DNA of 64,000 nucleotides from Chelydra serpentina (Eukaryota > Chordata > Testudines > Chelydridae), in contig JBAIAC010000018.1 of NCBI GenBank assembly GCA_037349315.1, positions 9,610,001 through 9,674,000 of the forward strand, in the 5' to 3' direction. The position numbers and the translations under genes are program-made. Below are positions 52,801-64,000 of the stretch, piece by piece. Position 1 is the stretch's first letter; each line of letters begins with the position of its first letter. Below the pieces are notes generated by a model, which saw only the letters and a list, made by a program, of their open reading frames with translations, made no database searches and was not told the origin of the DNA.

Positions 52801-53176
52801 CAGCACTTCAGTTGTGAGAACATGCAACAAAAGAGTATCATTGAGACAATGGAACAGCAGCTGAAACAGATTCAGGTCAAATCACTGTTTGATCACAAAG
52901 CTCTTACTATCAAATCACCTAAGCATGTGAAGGTTGAAACAGCAGGCCCTATCACTATCCTATCAAGAAATTCTATTGCTGCAGAATTTGACAGCCACAC
53001 CTCAGCCTTAGATCAACAAGCAATTCCTGCTGAAAAAACCCCAACTAAAAGAACAGCTGGATCTGTTCTAAATAATTTTTTAGAGTCACCTTCCAAGTTA
53101 TTGGATACTCCTGTAAAAAATTTATTGGACACACCTGTCAAAACCCAATATGATTTCCCATCATGCAGTTGTGTTG
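49828..53176 (+). CDS. TET2: TET2 methylcytosine dioxygenase, large first coding exon (N-terminal 1116 codons)
   Basis: TET2 is a nuclear Fe(II)/2-oxoglutarate dioxygenase that oxidises 5-methylcytosine in DNA to 5-hydroxymethylcytosine and further products. This exon encodes the long, mostly disordered N-terminal region and not the catalytic core. Visible landmarks: start MEQDRTNHV; conserved LLKNKAVPMPNGATVSAS near residue 194; GELLEKTLSQYYP near 218; a proline run near 386; KPGWIEL near 538; a very Gln/His-rich part at about 450-960; AALRWHLLQKQEQQ near 927; IKVEAG near 958; KTWKKTIKQEN near 981; and a doubled LLDTPVK at about 1091-1104. It ends in FPSCSC, the start of the Cys-rich zinc-binding region. 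The donor is GTAAGT at 53177; the exon ends after the first base of a codon. Reading through the donor adds only two residues before a stop. The length is close to the roughly 1130 codons of the mammalian exon, and the frame is intact. Confidence 0.98.
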
Positions 53177-55140
<1,964 letters not shown>

Positions 55141-56331
55141 TAATTAGCGCAAGGCACAGGACAGATTAACATTTATCCTTTTGTGTATGTCAGAATGTTT
55201 CCAGTCTTTGCACATAAAGAAGCAAACAATTGCAAATGGAGTAATTATTTGTAGGCTTAGCTACTCCAGTGTTGCCAGCTTTACGTACTGTGCTATTCAC
55301 CAGAGAGTCACAACATTTGACAGGGCTAATAGTCTGCTGGCTGGCACAGGCTGCCCACTTTGAGACAGATGCCAGCAAACCCAAGCGGGGACAAGTATTC
55401 ATAAGCCTGCCAAGCAACAGTGTTGGCTATGGCTGCAAAAGCAGGCATAGACCTGGTATTCCCAGTGGGGAATGCACATGCCAAAACAGGAAGAAGATGG
55501 AGGGATGAGAGCACCGAAAAGAAAACTTCAAGCAAAATGTTATCTACAGAAAGACTTCAAATGGCTTAATCCTACTCATTTTCCTCCTGCAATGTGTTCA
55601 GTTACAATAATGGGAGCAAAGTAAGATTTGGTCCTGAAACTCAATAAGCAATTCTTTAGCAAAACATCCCCCCTTCCATTATATGAAGAGAGCATTATTC
55701 AGATTGAGAGAATAAATTATATATCAGAAGATACTACATTACTAGCATTCTCCAGATTACCAGCAAAACAAATGCTTAGGATATGCATATAATAGTCATA
55801 TAGATATGTGGGTCATTTACATATTATATAACTATAAAACACTGCTAACATTAATCAGGTGTTAAAGTGGAGAACTCCAGCTTACAACAGTAAGGTTCTC
55901 CTGCCACTTGAAAACTGCCATACTGCACAGCCCACGTATTATATGGCATGCATAGACACTATGTGCCAAATCCTGAGGTCCTCACTCTGCTGTCTCTGTG
56001 TTTTTACTTACTCCATACCCAGGCTATTTGGAGTTTGCTTGAGTAAGGACTGCAGGATTTGGACCTGAATCTATTGGGGCCAGATTGAAGCTAACAGGTG
56101 CACAGGGGAGTGGTACAGTATAAGGAGCTTCTTTCCCCTGCGACTCCTGTGCAGGGCTGGCCCCAGCTGCAGACCTTGCACTAGCCCAAGTACTTCTGGC
56201 TAGCACGGAAAGCTGCATTAGCAACTCTAACAAGGGAGATACTGGCTGGCCAGGTGCCAGCTCATGCCACGGTCCCAGGCCTCACTTGAAAACTGGCAAA
56301 TACATAGCTGACATCAGTTTGGCTCACCGTG

Positions 56332-57511
56332 TGTGTTAGTATTGTTAAAATAGGTATTAGACTTATAACAATGTGATTACTGTTTAGACTGTATTGAATG
56401 CTTGTAAGTTGCTGCATGCATTAATCATCATTAATTATAACATCAGTGTCCCATATTGTAAGGTAATATTTGAGCATTGTATTATAAGCCTCTGTGACTG
56501 TATATCACCAGACAGGAGAGACACGTTAACTAATGTAAAGTGCTGATCTCCAATAGAAGGTGTTACGTCCTGGCCAAGAAGGAAGGCCTCTCAACACCAG
56601 ACAAACTATTGTGGAACATTAAAGATTTGTTGTCTGCTCTCCCCTGTCCCTTCCAATGAAGATGAGACATCCAGGTGAATGCCTCCCATTAGCTGAGTTT
56701 GCAGCTGAAAGGGCAAGGGGGGAAGGGAATAAAAACCCCTAACAAGAAGGAAGTGTATCTTTATGCTGCTTGGACTCTGGAGGACAAGGATTACTGGGCA
56801 TAAGAAAAACATCCCCAGTGCTAAGTCTGGGTTAGCCTTAAAGGACATCTAGAACTTGCTTATTATAGAAGCTTCTATTACTTTTTGAAAGTTAAGATTG
56901 GAACTCTATGTGTGTCTATATATGTTTACGTGCTTTAACCTTGTAAATAGCTTTCTTGTTTCCTTTCCTATTTAATACATTTTAGACAGTTTACTATAGG
57001 ATTGACTACAAGCGTTATCTTTGATGTAAGATCTAAATTGTGATTGACCTGGGGTAAGTGACTGGTCATTTGAGACTAGGAGTAACCTGAATATTGCTGT
57101 GATCTCTGGTGTAAGGGACCATCTATCACAGAAACAGCTCACCTGGGTGGCAAGACAGATCAGAGTACCCGCCAAGAGGACTGTCTGTGACTCCATGTTA
57201 AGGCTCTTATAGTGCCTGAGGAGTTCATACTTGATAATTGGTTGGTGAAATGTGAGTAAGGAACTCACAACCAATTTGGGGTTTGAGCCCTCTTCCCTAA
57301 CAGTCTGCCCTGTGGTTAGTACTCACACTCTTGAGCCACTGCAGGGCAGCTTGAGAGGGTGGTTGGACCATATCCCACACTCCTCACTGTGCAGGGGAGC
57401 ACGCATCTGAGTAAGGAATTCACAACCAATTGGGGGTTCGTGCCCTGCTTCCTAACAGTCTGCCCTGAGGTTGGTACTTATGCTCTTGAGCCACTGCAGG
57501 GCAGCTTGACA
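56332..57511 (+). repeat. 5' LTR of the Gmr1-like element
   Basis: It probably starts at TGTGTTAGT near 56332 and ends at a CA near 57511. It carries a TATA-like AATAAAAA at about 56730 (a possible promoter). Bases 56660-57407 are closely repeated in the 3' LTR. Its 3' part contains a diverged tandem duplication: 57251-57356 resembles 57411-57508 with a period of about 160 bp. TGGCAGTCATGAC starting near 57513 is a candidate tRNA primer-binding site; this is inference. Confidence 0.7.
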
Positions 57512-57889
57512 CTGGCAGTCATGACAGGAGTCACATATCACAGGTCAATTAAGGTTATAGATCTTAACCCCAGCACTACTAAAAGTTTAAAATTGATACT
57601 GAGTTCTAAAAGATAAAGAATAGACACAATGAGTGAACCAGTCATGTGATGGTCTTGAGAGAAAAGAACTTGAACAGTTACATTTGGAGACTGGACTATC
57701 CTATAAACAGAAGGCCCCACTTCAGGAGCTGAGAACTTTGCTCATAAGTTTTGACCAGGCACCAGGGGAAGAAGAGCTGGTGGAGCCCTAGGACACTCCT
57801 ACCTGAGACGCCACAGAGGAGACCACCACAGGGGAACTGGTCCAATTAGCCTGAGAGCCCAGGAAGAATGCAAGCACCAGAGACTGATA

Positions 57890-58336
57890 GAAGAACTGCC
57901 GATCAGGGAGGCCAAGGCAGCAGAAGAGAGAGCCCACTAGAATCTGATGGAAGTTCAAGCAATGCTGCTCAAAATACTGGAGCAGCAAAAAGAGCTTCTC
58001 CATGCACTGAGTGCATCCCACCACCACCACGCAAGGGAGTGGGAGAAAGTCTGCCCAACTTATAAAGAAACTGACTGTATAGAAGAGTTCCTGTCCACCT
58101 TTGAGAGACTATGTGGGATGCACTATATCCCAGCAGAGAAACAGATATCTGTCCTATTAACCAGATTAACTGGGAAAGCCAGACAAGTTTTTAATGATAT
58201 GCAGGAGGGTGATGCCATGGGGTATATAAAATTTAAAGAAAATGTATTGAAAAGATTTAAGATTACCCCTGAGGCCTATCAGTTGAAGTATAGAAACCTC
58301 AGAATGTTGAACAGTGTCAGTCATGAACTGTATTAG
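57890..58336 (+). pseudogene. Gag remnant with SCAN-like capsid segment
   Basis: The longest frame begins at an ATG at 57947 and is open to 58336; a shorter upstream part in the same frame has stops. It has a helical, Gln/Glu/Lys-rich N-terminal part, then a capsid-like segment: FLSTFERLCGMHYIP, ISVLLTRLTGKARQVF and LKRFKITPEAYQLKYRNLRM. The last piece resembles the N-terminal helices of SCAN domains, which derive from Gmr1-like gag. No zinc knuckle was found downstream, so the 3' part of gag is lost or decayed. Confidence 0.75.
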
Positions 58337-58510
58337 GACTGAACCTTAGGAAGGTAGTGAAGAATTTATTTAAAATGCTAAAGGGAAATGGCATAGATTG
58401 TAAGGGCTGGAGGGACACAGAGCCCTCACTTTGGTCAAGTAAAGTTTGGTAAGAGGAAGACCGACTTCCTGATAAGAGCTTAAATATATTAGCTTTGTCT
58501 GAATACTCTA

Positions 58511-58650
58511 CCTTTGGCCAAGGTCTACCTCAAGTTTGAGGATTTTAAAGGAGATATTATTGTGGGCATTAGGAATCTACTTCCCACTGATGTTGTAATA
58601 GGTAGTGATACCTTAGCCATGTCTAAGCAGGTTAATCTCATAACTTGCAG
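58511..58650 (+). pseudogene. Retropepsin C-terminal trace
   Basis: A short frame reads IIVGIRNLLPTDVVIGSDTL, the pattern of the C-terminal flap-to-G-x-D segment of Ty3/gypsy proteases. The catalytic DTG/DSG region that should lie upstream (58340-58510) is not recognisable. It sits between gag and integrase as expected for the element. Confidence 0.55.
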
Positions 58651-58735
58651 CCAGAAAGAGTGTAGCGGTACTTCACCTGGCTTGTCTATGATGGGCTGCA
58701 AGAGGGAGGGAAATGCCCTCAGTCCTTTATAAGCT

Positions 58736-60151
58736 GTGAGTAACAGTCACTCCCCAGAAAAAAGGTTTGGAGATTCCATGGCTTTGCCAGAGTCTGCTCT
58801 TAACTTAAGTGAAGCGCAAAAGGAATTTTTTGAGGCTCAACGTGCTGATCCTTCCCTGCACCAGGAGAGGAGTGCAGCTCAGAATAATACCCTGACTAGG
58901 GAAGGAAAGGGTAGATTTTTTCTGGAAGGAGGTTTGTTGTATAGGGAGGCTTCCATAAGGAAAAAGAGGCACCGTGGTGAAGTTTGCAAGCAGGTGCTTG
59001 TGTGTGATAAGTACAGGACAGTGTGGCTGCAGGTAGTTCCCGATTGCCCCTTTGCTGTACCCTTAGGGGTGAAGGGAACTTGTGATAGGCTCCAATAGAA
59101 TTTTTATTGGACTCACCTGTGTGAGACATATGACAGTTGTGTCATATGTCAGAAGCATAAGAGGTTAAATGGACTCTGCAAGGCACCTTGGCAGCCATTG
59201 CCCATCATTAAGGAGGTGTTTGCCAAAGTGTTTGTAGACATTGTGGGACCCCTACCCAGATCTTCCAGGAATGGAAAGAAATGTATACTGGCTATGGTGG
59301 ATTCTGCCACCAGGTACCCTGAAGTGAGAGCTCTGTCTAATGTACAAGCGGAAACTGTGGCTACCGCCCTAATGACCAGTTATAGCAGGGTAGGTTTTTC
59401 CAGGGAAATCTTGTCAAATTGTGTCGCAAATTTGATGCCTGTAGTTTTCAGAAAGTTACAGGAGTTGTGTGGAGTGAGGCATATAAAGGCCACCACAATC
59501 ATTCAGGAACAAATGTTCTGGTAGAAAGAGTCAGTAGGATATTGAAGTCTATGATGAGGATGTGTGGTACCTAGTGAGAGAATGACTGAGATGTTTGCTC
59601 CCTTGTTTGTTGTTTGTGTACCCCAATAGTCTACATGGTTTTCCCTCTTTGATCTCCTTTACGAGGGACAGGTGAGGGGACCTCTAGATTTAATTCAAGG
59701 CTCTGGGAGGGTAGTACAGAGGACTTAGGAATGCCTGTAGGGGAGTTTGCCACTCATTCTAAAGACAATTAATGGCTATGATGGACTTAGTGCATCAGAA
59801 CCGTGAAAGGAGTCAGGTGTCTCAGAAAGCTTGGTATGACAGGCATGCTAGAGAAAGTCTTTTGATATAGGTGACTTGGTATTGGTTCCAGTGAGGAAAA
59901 ACAAGATGCAAGATTGCAGGGAGGGACCTTTTGAGGTAAAAGAGAAAGGGAATGAGGTCACCTATGATGTAATGAAACCCCATGGCAGGGGAGCTGCGCA
60001 AACAGTACATGTCAATAGATTGAAGGCTTACCCTGACAGAGAGATGGCAAATATGATTTCTTATACTTCTGAGGGAACATTTTCTTCACCTTTAGTGGAT
60101 TTGGTCAAGGAGAGTAAGGAAGAGACTACTCCAGAGAGCACTGAGAATTGA
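58736..60151 (+). pseudogene. Integrase remnant (HHCC, DDE core and C-terminal part)
   Basis: Domains in order: the zinc-binding N-terminal region (GRFFLEGGLLYRE near 58912, PLGVKGTCDRL near 59060, and a Cys-x-x-Cys pair near 59126-59155 after an in-frame stop); the catalytic core (VDIVGPLP near 59237 with the first Asp, then a motif near 59410 where Asn stands at the expected second Asp, and VERV near 59520 for the Glu, in a shifted frame); a conserved LLYEGQVRGPLDLIQ segment near 59660; and the C-terminal domain (DLVLVPVRK, then HVNRLKAY near 60010). Several stops and frameshifts make this a pseudogene. Confidence 0.8.
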
Positions 60152-60254
60152 GAGGGTTTGAACCCAGCCAAAAGCAGGAGATATTGGCTCTCTTGAAATA
60201 CCACAGGCAGGGCATTCATTTTCCAACCTCCCAGGTTTAATTTAAAAAAGAATG

Positions 60255-60504
60255 CATTCTATTGAAACTACAGTGCCCTGCCCTGCTCCTAGAAGAGCCT
60301 ATGCTAACAGTGAAATGCAAAGACAAATTCAGGTGGAATTGTAGAGCATGGTAGACGTGGGAGTGATCACTAAGTCAAAAAGCCTCTGGGTGTCTCCTGT
60401 TGTGATGGTACCTAAAAGGGATAAATCATGAGATTTTGTTTGGATTTTAGAAATGTACACACCGTCATCCAACCTGATTCCTACCCCAAACCCTGGATAG
60501 AGAA
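60255..60504 (+). pseudogene. Reverse transcriptase N-terminal remnant, downstream of integrase
   Basis: One frame interrupted by three stops shows the start of a Ty3/gypsy reverse transcriptase: HSIETT, APRRAYA, the VGVITKSKSLWVSPVVMVPK block near 60357, and a decayed FCxDYRxLN-like part near 60435. The polymerase active-site YxDD block, the rest of the domain and RNase H are absent, because the sequence passes directly into LTR-homologous DNA at about 60505. Its place after the integrase C-terminus is the key evidence for the Gmr1-like gene order. Confidence 0.7.
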
Positions 60505-61265
60505 CCAGTAGAGACATCCAAGTTTATTCTTCCCATCAGCTGAGTTTACAACTCAAAGCGCAAGTGGGGAAGGAAATAAAAACCCCATAGCAAGAAGGAA
60601 CTGTATCTTTATGCTGCTTGTACTCTGGGGGGGCAAGGATGACTGGGCATAAGAAAAAAGATCTCCAGTGCTTAGCCTGGGTTAGCCCTAGAGGACATCT
60701 AGAACTTGTTTATTATAGAAGCTTCTATTACTTTTTGAAACTTAAGATTGGAACTCATTTGTGTGTATATGTTTTCCTGCTTTAACCTTGTAAACAACTC
60801 TCGTTTCCTTTTCCTTGTTAATACATTTTTTAATAGTTTATTATAGGATTGGCTACAAGCATTTTTTTTTGGTGTGAGATATAAAGTGCAAATGTTCTGG
60901 GGTAAGTGACTGGTCTTTTAGGACTGGGGGGGGGGATAACCTCAATATTGCTGTGATCTTTGGTGTACGGGTTCATCTCTCACAAAGGCAGGCTCACCTG
61001 GGTGGCAAGACAGATCGGCGTACCCAAGGGGACTGTCTGTGACTCCACGTTAAGGCTCTTATAGTGCCTCAGGAGTTCACACTTGATAACTGATTGGTGA
61101 AATCTGAGTAAGGAACTCACAACCAATTTGGGGTTTGAGCCCTGTTCCCTAACAGTCTGCCCTGTGGTTAGTACTCACACTCTTGAGCTACTGCAGGGCA
61201 GCTTGAGAGGTTGGGTGGACCATATCCCACACTCCTCACTGTGCAGGGGAGCACGCACCTCTAGA
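60505..61265 (+). repeat. 3' LTR of the Gmr1-like element, 5'-truncated
   Basis: It aligns to the 5' LTR from about 56660 to 57407, including the GAGACATCC start, the AATAAAAACCCC box and the CTGTGCAGGGGAGCACGCA end. About 330 bases that begin the 5' LTR are missing here, and the second tandem unit of the 5' LTR is absent. Substitutions between the two copies are frequent, so the insertion is not recent. Confidence 0.8.
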
Positions 61266-61954
61266 AGGTGGCACAGGCCACACCTGGGATACAGTATGTT
61301 TGTAACTCCGCAGCATTCCCAGCTCAGGGCTTTAGTTCTGCCATTTAGGCCTTAATATTTATATTTAATCAGTAAAACAGAAAATCCTACATATGAGACT
61401 TTGGCGATGTTATAGAAGAAACCTTAATTTTTAAAACTTTTTGAATTTTGAGGGCTTGATTTCACAGCTTATTGTATTCGCTTGTTTGCATTTAATTTCT
61501 GGAGGTATTTTGGTTGACAACCTTCATACACTTAGCTGACTTCACTAGAAAAGCTCAAAATGATTTGAACAGTAGCAGGCTGGGAGTCTTTTATATTGTA
61601 GGAGCTGTGTGGTTCAAGATGGCTCAGGAACTACAAAGCTATTTGGCTCTCAGGGGTAATACTGCATCCCTAAGTCAGCCTTCTTTTAAAACACGCACTG
61701 AAAAAACTATAGAAATATTCTAAAACATATGTATGCAATTGCTGAGTTTAAATGTATATATAACGTTGACATTTCTGAACTGGTTTTCAACACACTTGGC
61801 TTTTAAGTCTTTAGATCTACAAAAGAAGCTAGGTCTGGAATTTCTAGTTATGCGAGAACAAATGTCTCGCATGAATCCATGGGAATGTGTGTTTATCTTT
61901 TCCCTCATCCACCCTGTACACTGCTCAGATAACTCAAAACTATCAGCTCCTATT

Positions 61955-62077
61955 AGGGTGACCAGACAGCAAATGTAAAAAATCTGGGCAGGGGATGGGG
62001 GGGTAATAAGAGTCTATATAAGAAAAAGACCCCAAAATCGGGACTGTCCCTATAAAACTGGGACATCTGGTCACTCT
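61955..62077. mobile_element. 123-bp non-autonomous inverted-repeat element with 10-bp target duplication
   Basis: It starts AGGGTGACCAGA and ends TCTGGTCACTCT, a terminal inverted repeat with one mismatch, and is flanked by AGCTCCTATT at 61945-61954 and again at 62078-62087. A half copy with the same AGGGTGACCAGA end lies at about 19685. I do not assign the superfamily; a 9-10 bp duplication would suit Mutator-like elements. Confidence 0.75.
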
Positions 62078-62131
62078 AGCTCCTATTTTGCAACTTAAGG
62101 AAAGAGGTCAGAAGAGATATAAAGTATATAT

Positions 62132-62311
62132 GGGGGGAGGGATAGCTCAGTGGTTTGAGCATTGGCCTGCTAAACCCAGGGTGGTGAGTTCAATCCTTGA
62201 GGGGGCCATTTGGGGATCTGGGGCAAAAATTGGGGATTGGTCCTGCTTTGAGCAGGGGGTTGGACTAGATGACTTCCTAAGGTCCCTTCCAACCCTGATA
62301 TTCTATGATTC
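62132..62311 (+). repeat. tRNA-derived SINE with CR1-like tail, full copy
   Basis: The head carries an RNA polymerase III A box (TAGCTCAGTGG, 62143-62153) and B box (GAGTTCAATCC, 62186-62196). The tail (GGTTGGACTAGATGACTTCC to CCCTGATATTCTATGATTC) is the 3' end of a CR1 LINE, which would let it be copied by CR1 machinery. It matches the turtle tRNA-type SINE I know as Cry/tortoise Pol III SINE. Confidence 0.85.
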
Positions 62312-63858
62312 ACTGTATAACTTACTGTTGTGAGAATAATATTATAGAAACAAATTGCAATACAACCTGATTAGCTAATTGAAAGGAAAAATGGTTTTAT
62401 AAAGAATTAAAACTGTTTTGCACATGGTTAATTTTTTTTAAAAACAGCTGTACATTAACATCTCAGCCTTTAACTAGGAAAAAGGTGATATACTAATTGC
62501 CTTTAGCACATGTGTAGTCCAACATGATTGGGATTTTAGCTATATAATTACCTGGGGTATTATGGAATTGCAACTCCATAGCACCACATCTAGGAATGCT
62601 TCCTTTTCCCCCTTCCTTTACTGATAAAGAAAATTAAATAAAAACATTTGTATTTAATTTGAACACATAAATAAGAAAAGCCAAACTGAACGTTCCAATA
62701 GCAGAGTTAACTTGGCCACACGACACATGTGTAATGCTTTCTATTACTGGTTAGAATATTACATATATAGTAGACTGTGATCTGAGCCAAATGCTACCCT
62801 CATTTATGTCCCTACAACACCATAGGTGCACTATGTCAATGGAGTTGCACAAGTGCACCTAAAAACAGAATTTGGCCCAGTTGTGAAATGTGGCTAAGTT
62901 AATGTTGCTGTTGGAATCATGATGTTGCATTTAGTGAAAGCTGTTCAAATTTTCAACTTTGGTCTGCTATTGTGTTGTGCAGAAGGGCACCACAACAGCA
63001 GCAATGGCCTTAGGCAAATGCCTCTGAGGGACACAGAAGGGGAAGTGTGTTTAGAAATGACAACAGATCTCTCAGTTCTTTTATAGATGCAGTGATTGTT
63101 CTGCACAGCACAGGCCTCAAACTGCCAGCTGGTGCATGGGGGTTGGGGGGAGGCATGGAGGGCTGACGGTGTCCCCTTTGGGATGTATGCTACTGCCTGT
63201 GGTTCTTACACACTCACAACTTTGGACCAGATTCCACTCCAAAAGTGTAATTACTCCTGATTTACACCAAGATAAGTGAGAATCAAACCAGATCTCCAAA
63301 TCTGCACATTATCACATTATCTAAGGCATTATTTTAGTGCTTCCTATAGCCCTGCTTAGGTATAGAATGCAGGCATAATTCTTATCCATACTTAACTAAA
63401 TGCAACGGGTGACTAGGAATGGATGATAATCTACAATGAGTATGTCTTAACATAAATGATTCATGTCTTTTTGCTGACTTACGCTGTGTCTAAAGCAGAA
63501 ATCAGTATAGAAAGTGAGTTGAATGTAACTATTGCATCCCAACTATTCCATGACAATGATAAACTTAAAAAATGACTACCTACAGTTAAAATACCTATCA
63601 AATGTGTGTTTCCAAATGATCAAATACAGCCAATTCACTATAGAAAGGAGCTATCTGGTTTGAAAAATTTAGCACAGATGGACAATTTTTACTCTTTTAT
63701 GACGGGCTAAATACATTTTACAAAGTGGCCTCTTTCACCATAGCAACATATTATTGTACTGATACGAATAAGACTGAAACATTATGATTCATCCCTTCTT
63801 GCTTAGAGCTAAGAGTTTCTTTCTTAAGATAAGACTCAGAAATGTGCTCAAACTTTAA

Positions 63859-64000
<142 letters not shown>

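Larger units (their letters stand above)
56332..61265 (+). mobile_element. Degraded Gmr1-like Ty3/gypsy LTR retrotransposon
   Basis: Two direct repeats about 3.9 kb apart (for example 56660-57407 and 60505-61260) flank an internal region of about 3 kb. In that region gag, a protease trace, integrase and the N-terminal part of reverse transcriptase occur in this order, all on the + strand. Integrase before reverse transcriptase is diagnostic of the Gmr1-like group of Ty3/gypsy elements. Stops and frameshifts are frequent, and most of reverse transcriptase and all of RNase H are missing. It lies in sense orientation within the TET2 intron. I could not match a target-site duplication, so the outer limits are approximate. 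Confidence 0.85.

Noticed and set aside
57868..58065. 65-residue frame overlapping gag in another frame
   Set aside because: It is a shifted reading of the gag region; the capsid-like motifs are in the 57947 frame.
62132..62205. tRNA gene
   Set aside because: The A and B boxes belong to the head of a SINE that continues into a CR1 tail, and three more copies exist in the window.

Overview
The window is vertebrate nuclear DNA, most likely from a turtle (probably a hidden-necked turtle). The reasons are a single spliced gene in a large non-coding background, and an interspersed-repeat population that I recognise from turtle genomes: a tRNA-derived SINE with a CR1 LINE tail, CR1 3' ends, short hAT-type elements and a Harbinger-type MITE. 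The species assignment is inference; no database search was made.

The only host gene I can support is TET2 (5-methylcytosine dioxygenase), on the + strand. Its large first coding exon (exon 3 in human numbering) runs from the ATG at 49828 to the donor at 53176/53177. It is followed by a 91-bp exon at 55049-55139 and the start of the next exon at 63933, which is cut by the window end at 64000. All three junctions keep the reading frame across splice phases. The catalytic double-stranded beta-helix domain lies beyond the window, so only the Q-rich N-terminal part and the start of the Cys-rich region are visible. Bases 1-49782 look like the 5' intron of TET2. I found no other credible protein gene there; the short open frames look like chance or repeat-derived frames.

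Repeat layout upstream: CR1 3' ends (about 3240-3424, 40078-40283, 47385-47555), four copies of one tRNA/CR1 SINE (13216, 35478, 39315 on the - strand; 62132 on the +), six hAT-like elements with 8-bp target duplications (9173, 19501, 22280, 28386, 30062, 35801) and a seventh with a 7/8 match (41713), a Harbinger-like MITE with three internal hairpins (10679-10963), other MITE fragments, MIR-like SINEs, a purine-rich degenerate minisatellite (36690-37160) and several strong palindromes (24990, 42031, 43816).

The most interesting region is the TET2 intron between the 91-bp exon and the next exon. It holds a decayed LTR retrotransposon (about 56332-61265) with gag, a protease trace, integrase and then the beginning of reverse transcriptase, in that order. 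Integrase upstream of reverse transcriptase is the Ty1/copia-like order of the Gmr1-like clade of Ty3/gypsy elements, the group whose gag is considered the source of the vertebrate SCAN domain. A deletion has fused the 5' part of the reverse transcriptase to the interior of the 3' LTR, and the copy is plainly inactive.
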